DNA from: Ixodes scapularis
Lineage: Eukaryota; Arthropoda; Arachnida; Ixodida; Ixodidae
NCBI RefSeq assembly: GCF_016920785.2
Contig: NW_024609880.1
Location: 65,934,955 to 65,998,954 of the forward strand
Length of the DNA stretch: 64,000 bases
Reading direction: 5' to 3'
The notes beneath the pieces were generated by a model. That model was not told the origin of the DNA and searched no databases. It worked only from the letters and a program-made list of their open reading frames with translations. Shown one piece after another: positions 1 through 10,869 of this stretch. Each line of letters begins with the position of its first letter. Position 1 is the first letter of the stretch. The position numbers and the translations under genes are program-made.

Positions 1-37
1 GCATTCTCCTTGACGCTTGGGTAATATAGCAAATGGT

Positions 38-524
38 CTATTAAGGGGTATCCACACGAAGGAAAAATCCGCCACTTTCCTCCACGGATCGCGCATCACG
101 TGAGACATACGTCATCCCTTTTTGACGCCTCGCGGCGCCGTTCTCCCGTTCTCCTCCGTTGCGTAGGCGCGGAGGCTTCGTGCTGTCAGCACGAAAGCTC
201 CGCAGGTGCACGTGGCGGGGCCGGGGACGGAGTTTCCCGGGATGTTGACGTCACGACATCCACCCGCGGAGCTATCCACACGAAAGAGAACTCCGCGGAC
301 GGATGTCGTGACGTCAACATCCCGGGAAACTCCGTCCCCGGCCCCGCCACGTGCACCTGCGGAGCTTTCGTGCTGACAGCACGAAGCCTCCGCGCCTACG
401 CAACGGAGGAGAACGGGAGAACGGCGCCGCGAGGCGTCAAAAAGGGATGACGTATGTCTCACGTGATGCGCGCTCCGCGGAGGAAAGGAGCGGATTTCTC
501 GTTCGTGTGAATACCCCGTTATAG
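38..524. mobile_element. Foldback MITE, nearly perfect palindrome
   Basis: A left arm (about 38-271) and a right arm (about 291-524) are reverse complements with few mismatches and enclose a 19-base spacer. The outer ends read CTATTAAGGGGTATCCACACG on the left and, reverse-complemented, CTATAACGGGGTATTCACAC on the right. The middle carries TGACGTCA and CACGTG sites in both arms. No transposase is present, so this is a non-autonomous terminal-inverted-repeat element. The superfamily is not assigned. The long frames that cross it on both strands exist because of the palindrome and are not genes. Confidence 0.8.
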
Positions 525-1428
525 CCGATTCACGCGACGGACCGAATCGCGATTTTCGCCCGCGGACCGTGCACCACGTGACCGGCACGTCACCGATTCC
601 TGCGATCCGCGCCTCGTCCGCGGAGGCGCGGACTGATAAAGTCGAGCGCCTTTTTCACTGGCGGACGTTTGGCGGCAGATTGACTTGGAAAGCGTTTAGT
701 CTGGCAACGGTACATTGTTTTCTTGGTTTTTTGCTTCTGGGCGTTCAAAACAAAATGGCGCATCGTTGTGTTTTGTGCGTTGTTGGTTCATTTTGACGCG
801 CTATTCTTGGTTCCACGAGTGAAAGAAACTTCAGAAACTTGTCTGGCTGACGCGACGCAGGTTTCGGTACTCCTCCGGGTCCGTGTCAAGAAGCTCCCGT
901 CAAAATTTGTCTAGCACGCCGCGGTAATTCTTGCACGTCCAATCAGGATTTCACAGAGCAAGACCTCTCTTGTAAGTTGTGAATGTGGTGTGCTTGAGTG
1001 TTGCGCACGAGCGCGGAGTGCGTGAAGGCATCTCCAAACGCCCCTCCGCGAGCCCAGAACTTCGTCGCGTCTACGCCGAGGCTTTCTCGAGCAGGACCAT
1101 GCTTGTGTCACTGTCATGCTTTGGGTTAGTAAAATTGGTGGCGCTTGATGCGAAGCCTGCCCCGGTGTTTTGTCTCGATCTGTGCGTAACAGCAGCGTAC
1201 GATTCTCAATCGCTGTAGCAAACGTCGATTTCTCTCTTGGACAACGGTGCCACGGTGCGATGTTGGAGTTTCGTGGTACTGTGGGGTGGCGAGCTGGATC
1301 GGTCCGTCCTCGCTGGCGTCTGCTCGTCGACTCCCTCGTGTGGATGCGCTTGGGAGACGGATGAACCGCGCATATGTCATCACGTGATCAATCCATCCGC
1401 GGATCAGTCCGTCGTGTGAATCGGCTAT
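521..1428. mobile_element. Second MITE-like element abutting the first
   Basis: The sequence ATAGCCGATTCACGCGACGG at about 521-541 recurs inverted at about 1405-1428 (TCCGTCGTGTGAATCGGCTAT on the + strand), enclosing about 900 bp with no recognisable protein. Its left end shares the bases TATAG with the right end of the preceding palindrome, so the two elements adjoin or overlap at their target site. A further relic of the same end (CGTGTGAATACACTATTAA) is near 52812. The middle of the element looks unique and CpG-rich. Superfamily unknown. Confidence 0.5.
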
Positions 1429-2809
1429 TAGGCGTACCTCCACAGCTATGTTGAAATTATGCTGTTATTCTTGAGTATTTCAAGACAAAGAAATTGTTTT
1501 TTAACGCCGCCAAGCCCCGACGCCGCATACGGTAGCAGTACAAAAATGTGCGATTGTTTCGCCGGTGTGTGGATAACGAAATCTGGGTATACAAGAAATA
1601 TCTTTAGCAAGCAATTTGACACCGCGACTTTCGATCGCCTCGCCTAAAATGGAACTATCAAGGAAAAACTGCTCATTCTATGAACCAAACGGAAACCTAT
1701 ACTTTCCCAAGAGATAGTTACTTTAGATCCCAGTAATGATATAAAAACAGTTTTTTTTTCACAAGGAGCACATATTTGTATTTAACCATATTTTACTATG
1801 TGCATCCGGCGATTCTCACATGGTCACACAAACACCGGGTATTCAAAAAAATGAAATAGAACACACGAGTCCCCGGAAGGCGAGAACACTGGAAGTTCTA
1901 TACACTTCAAGAATGACCATGCATTACTAGCATCCCGACTTTGGTATCGGTTTCCTTAACATTGCTGTGCTCCCAGTCAAGATAGACGGATTGTAGTTTG
2001 ACCTTTCGCAGCAGCGCGCGTGGTGATCACATAAACAAGGACAGAAAACCACCCCTGACGCGTCTGTCATTTTTCACCTTGCCCGGAAGATAACAGATAC
2101 GCCACATCCATCTAATAACAATTTCGGCAGTTTTTTTTTTCTTTTTTTTTGTATTGTGTTACAGGTAATTTTATTAAATGCTCTCTCTACGGCGTCATCT
2201 TTTTCGATTGCAGCGCTATCTACATACATCCGCGATTGCAACAGAATCGTAGGCCTAAAAGAGAAGAATTGGCATGCGCCAGATACCGATAACAGACGAC
2301 AAACCGGCAGTCCTCCACCGGCAATTCAACCAATTGCTGAGTATAGAGACTGAAAGGGCACCCGTCGTTCTCATCGTTTGAGCAGTTCCGGTGAGCGAGC
2401 ACTACCACCGGAACTGCCCAAACATGGCAACCCATTTCCTTTCCCCCTCTCCTCTCACCCTATTAGAACAGTCTTATACACAATTCTACTAGATTGAGAG
2501 GTATTTTCTTAATCAATCTGCGTGCAGGGCTGCCCAAATCACAGGTAGGAAGAGAGAAAGAGAGAAAAGTAGTTTTTATACGCATTTTAAGTGACGGGCA
2601 AATCTTCTAAAGGGAGAAAAAAAACGCCACGTCTGTGACACACAAAAGAGGGTTCGGTTAAGTTTTTCTTCTTCTCTAACACAGCACCTTGGGGTATGCT
2701 CTTGTATCTGTACGTTTAATAAAGGTTGAAACGTACTTCGCCTCTGTCACAATGATATTCCCGAAAAAGTCGTAGCGTTTGCTCTTCGTCACTTTTACGG
2801 CGGTAAGAC
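1429..2809. other. Intergenic stretch, nothing recognised
   Basis: AT-rich sequence with T-runs near 1750 and 2130-2147. No frame longer than about 70 codons resembles a known family, and no RNA gene is visible. It may belong to the upstream region or an intron of the GT92 gene that follows. Confidence 0.5.
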
Positions 2810-2960
2810 AATTGCAAACATGGCGCCCCGACTGGCGCCCCCATAAGTGCAAGCACGTGCAGTTCGCGCGTGAAAATAGCTTTGGCAGGCTTGAAATTGC
2901 AGGGACTTGTCCTCACGAGCAGAGACATGGCGGCGGCCAGCGGCCTTGCTTGTAGTAGTC
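2810..2960. repeat. Dispersed repeat, copy A (second copy near 34199)
   Basis: The segment starting CAATTGCAAACATGGCGCC recurs at 34199-34345 in the same orientation with many point differences. Shared blocks include GCAAGCACGTGCAG, ATAGCTTTGGCA and ATGGCGGCGGCCAG/ACGGCGGCGGCCAG. It lies directly upstream of the first recognisable GT92 exon. Family unknown; there are no terminal repeats or tRNA boxes that I can see. Confidence 0.6.
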
Positions 2961-2997
2961 TCTATGAGAGATAACCGGCGTCCTTCGGCACGTGCAG

Positions 2998-3354
2998 GTG
3001 GTGGCCGCTCGAACGGAGCCTCTCTGGTGGACGGGCAACGCCCTGGACCCGGGCTACGTGCTGTGCTCGGGCGACCCGCAGCTCGAGGCCGACGAAGTGG
3101 GCCTCCGGCTCGTCGACACCGTCCGCGTCCATTGGCTGCCGGTGACGCACGCGTGGAAGGAACGCTCTAACGGCGGCAACGGTGACGGAGATGGAAGCAT
3201 AGCCGCCTGTGTCCTGTCCAGGACAGGCACCGTGAGTGACCTGAAACTCGCCGAGTTCGTGGCCCACTACCTGCTTCTCGGAGTGGAACACTTCCTCTTC
3301 TACAACCAGACAGAGACGCGCCAGGCGAGGCGCTTTCTGGACGCCGTTGTTGCG
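2998..3354 (+). CDS. Glycosyltransferase family 92 (DUF23-like) protein, exon A, partial gene
   Basis: This exon encodes 119 codons ending exactly at a donor site (GCG|GTGAGT at 3355). The reading contains LAEFVAHYLLLGVEHFLFYN, the GT92 hallmark around 'EF..YY.LLGV.HF.FY', which precedes the metal-binding motif in this family. GT92 enzymes add sugars, often galactose, to glycans in the Golgi; ticks and nematodes carry many copies. The acceptor is placed at CGTGCAG (2991-2997), whose polypyrimidine tract is poor, so the 5' edge is uncertain. No start codon or signal anchor exon was found upstream, so the gene is incomplete here. The exon is GC-rich and codon-like against AT-rich flanks. It joins exon B in phase 0. 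The donor substrate cannot be told from sequence. Confidence 0.75.
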
Positions 3355-5595
3355 GTGAGTGACGCTCGGAGACACCGTTTCGAGAATGGTGCTTAAACGC
3401 CTGTTCGACTGCCGTATTTAACCAATGAAATCTAGAAGACAAGCAAACACCAATGTCGCTGTCGTCGCAGCGTCCAAACTCGCTGCTGCAAAAGCTTCCA
3501 TTCGCTGTCGAGCTGAGAGTAAGCCACAGCGGAACAAGCGCCTGCCGTGTCCACCTCCTCCGGTGTGCCAGAGCCAGGTTCGCAACAGTCAAAAGCTTGA
3601 CACTTAAACGACGTCGTCAAGGGGAAATCGATGGTCCACGTTTGATAACTGGGAAAATAACGCCAGTCGGAGACGAGCCTTACCGCAGCTTGAGGAAAGT
3701 CACACAGTAATTAACTTCCAGCGTCCTCTATACAAAAGGCCAACGCTGTTTCAACACCAAGTATGACGTTTCACATGTCACGTCTCCACAAACGCTGTTC
3801 GCTAGACTGCCTTGGTAAGCCAGAGCGAGTGGATTATCTCCACGTAAAATCATCGAGAAAGTAGGCTTAGCGTAGTAGCCGAAAGTTTTACAAAGCTTCC
3901 AAGAAATTTTATATATTTGCAGTAAACGACAAACAGCCGTACTCTAAGCTGTTTGTTAATAGTGCCGCCTTCCGCTGTCTATACTGGAAAGCTTATATAA
4001 TACGTCTATTATCTCGGTAGAAGTTGTGTTTCGTCTGCTGATGTAATTGAGACAATCGCTGCTTTTGTTTTATAATTAAGGACGATGCGACCAACGGTAA
4101 TAAACTAAAGTCAGTTGACAAGCTGGCAAGAAGGGCTGGCGCCTTGCTTGGTGACGCTGGCTACACTATCAACCACCCTTTGAATAGAAGCGGCGCAGCC
4201 AGTGGAACTTTGGGTGCACATTGCCTGCAGTGGGAAGGGATTCTTTTGAGGTTCTTAGAGCGAACATGAAGTTTGCGCAAACATTTGCGCATAAAGAGCA
4301 TCGTTCGAAAACGGCCCTTCTCCGTTGCCCGTGGGCGCGTTGTGCCGCTCGTGGCGCTAGAAACGCTATGCCGCCGCAGAGCCGTGTATAGAGAGAGTTT
4401 GGTCAATGGGAGGAGCGGGCACAGCCAGGGCACCGGACGCAGATAGAGTGCGTGGCATGCCCTCTTGGGCAGCCAGAGGTCTAAAAGAATCCCCTGGCGG
4501 TGGTAGCGAGAAACAGTTTTAATAAGAGCATAAGGGTTAAATGTAGTAACTCTTCCTGGTTGAAAAGAAGGTGCACGTGATATTTCAATTATGATCGTGC
4601 AAAAGAATATAGGAAACGAATGCGCCGCTCGAACTCTGTTTTGCTCAGACAGAGTGTGACCGTTCGAGCGGCAGATTCCCGACCCTCAGCGCCTGGCGTG
4701 CGGATTATGTCGATTGTTCTGTTAGTCGCGCTCCTCCACTATGATTGTTGATGGCCGTGACTGAAACATCACGTGCACCATACTTTCAGTCACAGAGAGT
4801 TAGTCCGACGCGCTTATTATTTTCGTTTCTCCTGGCCAGGATAATATGTCCAGCTTCTGGTTGGCAACATACGAATTTGTGAAGACGCCCTGGAACACGT
4901 CCAGTCAGCTTTCTGCCAATGGTGTCTCCTCATTTGCCTCCTATACTTCCCAGTGAATGGCCAAACTGTCTGTATATACGGCGCTGTCCGCCCGTACGTA
5001 CATGCCCGCTTGCAGGTAACTAAGAAGAATCGTTTTCTAAAACCGCTCTTTTCTGGGGCCTGTCGACTGATAGATCCAAGAAAATGGTGGCAACCGAAAT
5101 TGCGTAACAGAAGGGCCGTAAGCCGCTGAAGTTTAGGAATCCAGATTTGCGGTTACTTCCATGTGACATCTGACTCCCTTCCGTGTGTCAGCGTGGACCA
5201 AAGCACAATTAATCACTTGCGACCATTCCATACGAGTGACCATAATCTTACTCGGCCGTCTTGAATCAGTGGCAGACTTCACGAGCACCGCGTGACTTGG
5301 CCCGGACACGCCCTCAGGTTGTGCGCAGATTCTCCCTATAGAGCCAGCAGCAACATTCACTTGCGCCTGCTTATCTAGCACCCCTAAAGTCCACAAACCA
5401 CGCTTTCCCCTTCGCCCGACCCAGAACCGAAGTGAGTATGTAGACAACAACGAAGCAACTGGCTAAACGGGTTTGAAGCTAACCAAATCTACTGCCGTGT
5501 ACTGTGTTGAGGGGTCAACGTGTAGCGAAGTCTTTTCGCTAGCTCGTCTTTGATCCTCACTCCCCCCCCCCCCCCTTTTTTTTTTTGTGGTACAG
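3355..5595 (+). other. Intron between GT92 exons A and B
   Basis: A canonical GTGAGT donor lies at 3355 and a TACAG acceptor ends at 5595, preceded by a C-run and T-run polypyrimidine tract (about 5561-5587). The intron is mostly unique sequence but holds the dispersed repeat at 4377-4985. Frames inside it are short and unrecognised. Confidence 0.6.
4377..4985. repeat. Dispersed repeat of about 0.6 kb, copy 1 (copy 2 at 42989)
   Basis: From CAGAGCCGTGTATAGAGAGA onward, this segment matches 42989-43632 in the same orientation for about 600 bp with scattered substitutions and small indels. Shared blocks include GGTGGTAGCGAGAAACAGTT, GAAACGAATGCGCCGCTC and CCAGCTTCTGGTTGGC. No coding potential is conserved between the copies. 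I do not recognise the family; the absence of terminal inverted repeats suggests a retroelement fragment or an unclassified repeat. Confidence 0.75.
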
Positions 5596-5813
5596 GTGAA
5601 CTACTTTGATGCCCAATACCTGTCGTGGAGTCGCTCGGACGCCCGGGACTTGCTGCCTTACGAATGCGCCCTGCGCATGCGGCACAAAGTCAGCGTACTC
5701 CTCGTCGTCGAGATGAACGAATTCTTGATCTTGGACCCGGCCGGTCGTGGGTGGCGACCCGCACACACCACCGGACGCCAGCTCGTAAACCTGCCCTGCA
5801 AAAACTTCTGCAG
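5596..5813 (+). CDS. Glycosyltransferase family 92 protein, exon B
   Basis: This exon opens after a strong pyrimidine tract and TACAG, in phase 0 with exon A. It encodes a stretch matching the GT92 core: a Y-E-C-A-L-R-M-R segment like the family's 'DCLYRNR', followed by LLVVEMNEFLILDPAGRG, which lines up with the usual 'VDxDEFIVP'. The metal-binding D-x-D therefore reads E-M-N, so catalysis may be altered or lost. The 3' edge is either a GC-type donor (CAG|GCAAGT at 5814, phase 2) or a GT donor at 5818 (phase 0). The GC donor is preferred because it is in phase with candidate exon C. Confidence 0.7.
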
Positions 5814-5934
5814 GCAAGTGCGTCTGCAAACCCTCCGAGTTTAAGAGCTTTCTGTGAGAGGGACCTGATCACTTCTAAAGCTTTGCACGGGAACCCTACA
5901 TGGACCTCTCTCGCTCGTGTTCGTGTTGAGCACA

Positions 5935-6050
5935 CCGGATGACGTCATATGTCACGTGACGTCATAATGTCCCACGACCTCACGTCACATTGTCACGTGA
6001 CGCCACAGTGTCATGTGATGTGACCTCACCACCCCCCCCCCCCCCCCCCT
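5935..6050. repeat. CACGTG/TGACGTCA-rich simple repeat ending in poly-C
   Basis: A short array of related words (GACGTCATATGTCACGTGAC, TCATAATGTC, TCACATTGTCACGTGAC, GCCACAGTGTCATGTGATG) is followed by about 20 C residues at 6031-6050. Each word is close to its own reverse complement. It lies in the GT92 intron after exon B. The sites match E-box and CRE-type sequences, but the repetition points to a decayed tandem repeat more than a designed enhancer. Confidence 0.5.
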
Positions 6051-7697
6051 CCGATGAATTTGGCGGAAATATACCTCCGGCAAAAAAGAAAAATGAAGAC
6101 ATTAAGTGTTTTGGCATTTGTATCGCATTTCACGGAATGTCTAAGCAAGGTGGTTTCTATTTAGGACAGTTTATCGTTAAGACGGAAGTTTGACTAAGTT
6201 GGGTATTCATAGTAAAGACGCACACGCAAAGGACTAACATGAACAGATACATTGCCGCGGTATGCTCTTTTTCGTCAGTGTCCGTCTACTTCTTCCGCTG
6301 TCCTTGTCTATCGCGTGCTCTTTCAATACTTATTCACCCGTAGTTGCCGCTTCCTCACACGGGTTATGCGAGTGTGATAAAGAACGGTGGCACTATAAAA
6401 ATGTGTTTCCAGAAATGTATGTGTTTTGTTTAATCAAAAATTGTAGACGCATGAGCTAAAAAGTCATGAAATGTTACAAAACATTTTGTTAAGTAAAAAA
6501 AATCCAATTTATTTTATACATTTTAGCAGATTGGGAAACAAAATTATCAAGTAAGCACGCTGAGAACCTTAGCTTCTTTTTATAATAAATTCCTTTGGCT
6601 CGTCGTTTCTGACATTATTTTATGTACTCCACGCAAAAGACAGGAATCGCATCGCCCCTTTTATTTACTCTTTCCGAGTTTGATGACGCTTCGAAAAATG
6701 CGGGCCTCACTCAAACGCGCGCCATGTATTTCAGATGAAGCAGATAGAGCACGACCTTCGCGGAGTACTCTTTCTCGGCGGACCGCTCGTGCGTTGTTTA
6801 AGATGCTCGATTCGACGAGCAAAGGTTACGACTTCGTCGATACCGCGTTGCAAATTCTAGTCTAATTCAGGAGGGGATGGGAACACTAAATTATTTGTTT
6901 CGGTCTGCATCTCCGCGGACGTGCCCTCAATCCAAGATCTAGGATACATTAGCGCTAATTTAGAACCACCGTATCCATGAGCACCGGCTACCGTTTCGCG
7001 CATGCGGTTTCCACCTGTCGAACAGTCGAACAGAAAGTTGGTTGATACATTTAGGGAAAGGTAAGAATCGAAAACGTGTGCACCAACACGCGGCCCCGGT
7101 GTCAAGGTGCTGCGGTGGCGCTGCTGTCGGCACAGAGCATGCGCAGTAACTTCACTTCACGCGAATCTGGTTTGTGTGCACGCGCAGCACCTGGTGTGGG
7201 CAAACACTAACTCGCATGTAAACTGTATGTCGGCCTGTACGCCGTCCGTGAGCAATCTCGCATACGTTTTTACGTTTTCCTTCGTTGGATGTAGATTTTT
7301 CTTTTTTGTAAATTGCGCAAACTGCAAAACTTTACAGCACGCAGGCGAGCTGGGTGCTCTCGTGAAGCGAACAGGATGACTAATGGGGAAGTGTATTCTA
7401 TACCCTGTTTCATACTTATTGTACAACGCTGCCAGCCACCGGCGCGAGCGTGGAACTTAATCTCGTTTATAATTTCCACGCGTTCTCGCGCAAACAAAAC
7501 CTTAGATAAAGCGACGCGCTCGCACCAGTAACTTTGACAGCGTTGTATATTAAGTATGAAACGGAGTATAGTCGATACAATTATCCGTCTTGAAGCTTCT
7601 TTGCCTGTTTTCCTTCACTTTTAAGACTGAGTACGTTTAAAGGCCGAGTTTCATTCAAAAAGCCGTTACACTCCAGCGTAACGAAAAGCCGTTACCA
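6051..7697. other. Unique intronic sequence, no feature seen
   Basis: This is AT-rich sequence between the poly-C repeat and the minisatellite, within the presumed GT92 intron. Small frames occur, for example 6262-6459 with a hydrophobic start, but none has a recognisable domain. Nothing else is visible. Confidence 0.4.
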
Positions 7698-9250
7698 TAA
7701 TCGGGTATCGTTATCGGAGGAATCGGAACGATCTGCTAAAACCCCCTATTCGGGAGTTTTAGTCAGACTTGTACGTAAGGCGTTACAAGTAATGGATGAC
7801 TTGTAATCAATTACATTTTACTGTAATTTTGTAACGCTTTATTTCCTACCTTTAAGAAGTAACTAACTATGCAATAGAATTACTTTTTTGTTGTAATTGA
7901 TTACGAAATTGCCCATTACAATTTCTTTAATTTTTTTTTACTTTATTTTTTGAGGGGCTGGGGGGTAGATGAGTTGGAGTTACTCGGCTCTGGGCAATGG
8001 TCTTTTTTTTTTTTTTTTCTTTTTCGAAATTATTAAGCACGGGACCTCGAAGATTAGTAGGCCACTTCACTATGCTTCGTTTCCTGGGTCCTTTTTTTTT
8101 CTCGTAACAACTGAGCGCGAGACCCCAAGGATTATGCTACTCTGATCAAAAAGAAGTTGAATGTAAAGTAACGTGGGAAGTGATCAATTACTTTTGAGCA
8201 ATTTCTGGATTACTATTTGAGGCTGTAATTGTAATTGTAATCGGGTAATTTTTACATTGAAGTAGTTGTAATCGTAATTGGTTACTTTTTTTAGTAACGT
8301 GTACAAGTTTGGTTTTAGTAGATCGTTCCCATTACTCCGACAACGATATTCAATACTCCTCCAACGCCTTTGCACAGGCACCTTACTACATTGGGGATCG
8401 TCATCGGAGAAATCGGAACGATCTACTAAAACCCCCTATTCGGGACCTTTAGTAGATCGTACACATTACGCCGATGACGATATTTGACACTCTGCCGACG
8501 CCTTTGCGGAGGCACTTTACCATCATCGGGTATCGTTATCGGAGGAATCGGAACCATCTACTAAAACCCCCTATTCGGGAGCTTTAGTAGATCGTTCCCA
8601 TTACTTCGATAACGATATTCGACACTCCGCCGACGCCTTTGCGCAGACACCTTACCATCATCGCGAATTGTTATCGGAGAAATCGGAACGATCTACTAAA
8701 ACCCCCTATTCGGGACCTTTGGTAGATCGTTCACATTACGCCGATAACGATATTCGATACTCTGCCGACGCCTTTGCAGAGGCACCTTACCTTCATCGGG
8801 TATCGTTGTGGGAGGAATCGGAATCATCTACTAAAACCCTTATTCGGGACTTTAAGTAGATCGTTCACATTACGCCGATAATGATATTCGATACTCCGCC
8901 GACGCCTTTGCGGAGGCACCTTACCATCATCAATTATCGTTATCGGACGAATCGGAACGGCCTGCTAAAGATCTCTATTCGGGAGTTTTAGTAGATCGTT
9001 CCCATTACGGCGATAACGATATTCGATACTCCGCCGACGCCTTTGCGTAGGCACCATACCATTATCGGATATCTTTATCGGAGGAACTGGAACGATTTAC
9101 TGAAACCCCTATTCGGGAGTTTTAGTGGATCGTTCGGATTACTCCGATAACGATATTCGACACTCCGCCGACGCCTTTGAGCATGCGTCGTTTTGTCATC
9201 GGGTATCATTATCGGTGCAAACGGAACGATCAGCTAAAACTCCATTATCT
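7698..9250. repeat. Minisatellite of about 135-bp units, roughly eight copies
   Basis: The word AATCGGAACGATCTACTAAA or a close variant recurs at about 7723, 8410, 8547, 8682, 8816, 8950, 9085 and 9220, giving spacing of 134-137 bp except for the first interval, which holds an inserted element. Each unit carries CCCCTATTCGGGA, TTTAGTAGATCGTTC, GCCGATAACGATATTCGA and CTCCGCCGACGCCTTTGCG. Units are diverged by a few percent to 10% by eye. Within a unit, GGTATCGTTATCGGA and CCGATAACGATATTCG are partly inverted copies. The array ends just before candidate GT92 exon C. Confidence 0.9.
7764..8311. mobile_element. hAT-type MITE inserted in the minisatellite, 8-bp target duplication
   Basis: The element is flanked by GTTTTAGT at 7756-7763 and again at 8312-8319, and the uninterrupted satellite units show a single GTTTTAGT at that place, so this is an empty-site-verified 8-bp duplication. 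The ends are CAGACTTGTAC and, inverted, CAAACTTGTAC, with sub-terminal GTTAC/GTAAT blocks in both arms. An 8-bp duplication with CA-starting ends fits the hAT superfamily. At 548 bp with no coding region it is non-autonomous. It is younger than the array unit it interrupts. Confidence 0.85.
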
Positions 9251-9264
9251 CCACGCCGATGCAG

Positions 9265-9493
9265 AGAAGGCGACGGAGCTCACGGCCTGCGCCTGTCACG
9301 CTCTAAGAGGCTCAAGGAGATGGGCAAGTCTCGGCTGGTTGTGGCGCACTTGGAGACTCTTCTCAGTGGCAGCGTCAAGGCCACCGACGGAGACCAGGGT
9401 GTACTTCACAGGTCCGAGAACGTACGGCGAACTAGGCTGACGAACCTTAAAGGAGACCCTCAATGCTCCTTTTACACACTGGCGTTTGATTAG
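9265..9493 (+). CDS. Candidate GT92 exon C (possible terminal exon)
   Basis: After a CCGATGCAG acceptor the frame runs 76 codons to a TAG at 9491. It joins exon B in phase if the GC donor at 5814 is used. The reading includes KSRLVVAHLETLLSGS and, about 20 residues later, GVLHR. This resembles the late GT92 segment in which 'RSKxIVxPExVxxxGxH' is followed by 'AVLHHYR'. The similarity is weak, the usual HHYR is degraded and the tail is short, so this may be a decayed or wrongly joined exon. It starts immediately beyond the minisatellite. Confidence 0.35.
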
Positions 9494-10165
9494 AACCGAC
9501 TTCCACTAGACCGTTTTCAAACCTTTTGTGACGCCTTACGACTGGTTGCGCTGCAACGGAAGCGGTAGTAAGCCGTAAGCTTAAAAATCGGTTTTTAGCC
9601 TCCCTGGTCATAAACAGTTGCAACTGTGTAAACGGGCCTTTCCATGGAGCGTCGGTCTCAGAGGGTGGGGGGACCGCTTTTACTCTACACCATAAGGTAA
9701 TTTATTTTTTATTTAAAAAAGGGCATATAATATTTTCTGCTTTAATTTTTTTTTTTTTTTTTACGCCTCGTTCTTGGTGAAATGGCAATTACCTTTTTTG
9801 TAACGTCACATCCGCCCGCGATGTTAAATTTTTGAGTGACGTGACATATCGTTGCAAAGCAGCCGCCCCCCCCCCCCCCCCAATCAAGCGTCACCCATAA
9901 ATCCGCCCCAGCGTACAGAAATGCCATGTATGACCATATCAAGCATTGCGGAGATAAGGCCATATACGGCCATATATCTATTACCACCTTAACATTGCGC
10001 GTTTCTTAAAATGGACATGAAATCTCTGTTGCTGTGGCGAAATTTCGATAGTAACTGATTTGTCTCAAAATTGGTTCTAAGCATTAATAAACACATCTGA
10101 ACTAAGTGTTGTAGGCATTAGCGAAAAAAAGGAATGAAATACGTTACTCGCAGAGGTCGGCCTTT
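9494..10165. other. Intergenic, nothing recognised
   Basis: AT-rich spacer with T-runs (9718-9762) and a C-run at about 9866-9881. No gene, RNA or repeat family was recognised. Confidence 0.4.
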
Positions 10166-10170
10166 TAAGT

Positions 10171-10856
10171 CGCCCTCACTCACCCTCACAGCTACATTCA
10201 CCTTCAGCCCCTCACTCACCCTCATCCTCACAGTTTCACTCACCTTCAGCTCTTCACTCACCCTCACTGATCCTCACGGCCCTCACACCCCTCACGCACT
10301 CATGGCCCTCACGCCAGTCACGCACTCACCGCCTCACAACCCTCACGGCCCTCACGAAGTTATTACCTTCACGCCCCTCACGCACTCATGGCCCTCATGC
10401 CCCTCATGCCCCTCACGCACTCATGGCTCTCACGCACTCACGGTCCTCACGCACTCATACCCTCACGCCCCTCACACGCTCATGGCCCTCACGACCCTCA
10501 CGCACTCACCACCCTCACGGCCTTCTCGCACTCATAGCCCTCACGCCCCTCACGCACTCACCGTTCTCACGGCCCTCACACATTCATACCCCTCACGCAC
10601 TCATTGTCCTCACGCCCCTCACGCCACACACGCACTCACCGCCCTCACGTCCCTCACGCACTCATGGCCCTCACGCCCCTCACGCACTCATGGCCCTCAC
10701 GCTCCTTACCGCCCTCACGCCCCTCACTCACTTACCGCCCTCACGGCCCTCACGCACTCATACCCCTCACGCACTCACGGTCCTTACAGCCCTCACAACC
10801 CTCACTCACCTTCACCTCACCTGTGAAGATGAGGGTGAGTGAGGGTGAGTGAGGGA
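10171..10856. repeat. CCTCACGC-type minisatellite with strong strand asymmetry
   Basis: Nearly 700 bp are built from CCCTCACGCACTCATGGC, CCTCACGCCCCTCACGCACT and close variants, with units of about 9 and 18-27 bp in higher-order order. The + strand is almost free of G outside ACG and TGG. The first bases, CCCTCACTCACCCTCAC (10171-10187), are inverted at the right edge as GAGGGTGAGTGAGGG (10829-10855), so the array can fold back end to end. An open frame of 230 codons through it (Pro-His-Ala-Leu-Thr-Ser repeats) is a by-product of a period divisible by three. Confidence 0.9.
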
Positions 10857-10869
10857 CCCGATAAGTGAG

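Noticed and set aside
100..588. Frames of 116 and 158 codons on opposite strands
   Set aside because: They mirror each other because the DNA is a palindrome; no domain or codon bias.
4099..4170. Short + strand reading resembling a LINE C-terminal segment (DKLARRAGALLGDAG)
   Set aside because: Too short and without the neighbouring LINE motifs.
6262..6459. 65-codon frame with a signal-peptide-like start and cysteines
   Set aside because: Lies in an AT-rich intron, has no paralogue in the window, and its cysteine pattern matches no known toxin or salivary family.
7698..9250. Regularly spaced repeats that could suggest a CRISPR array
   Set aside because: Units of about 135 bp are tandem without unique spacers, and the context is eukaryotic.
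10134..10826. 230-codon open frame of Pro/His/Ala/Leu/Thr/Ser repeats
   Set aside because: It is the direct translation of the minisatellite; overlapping long frames occur in other phases too.
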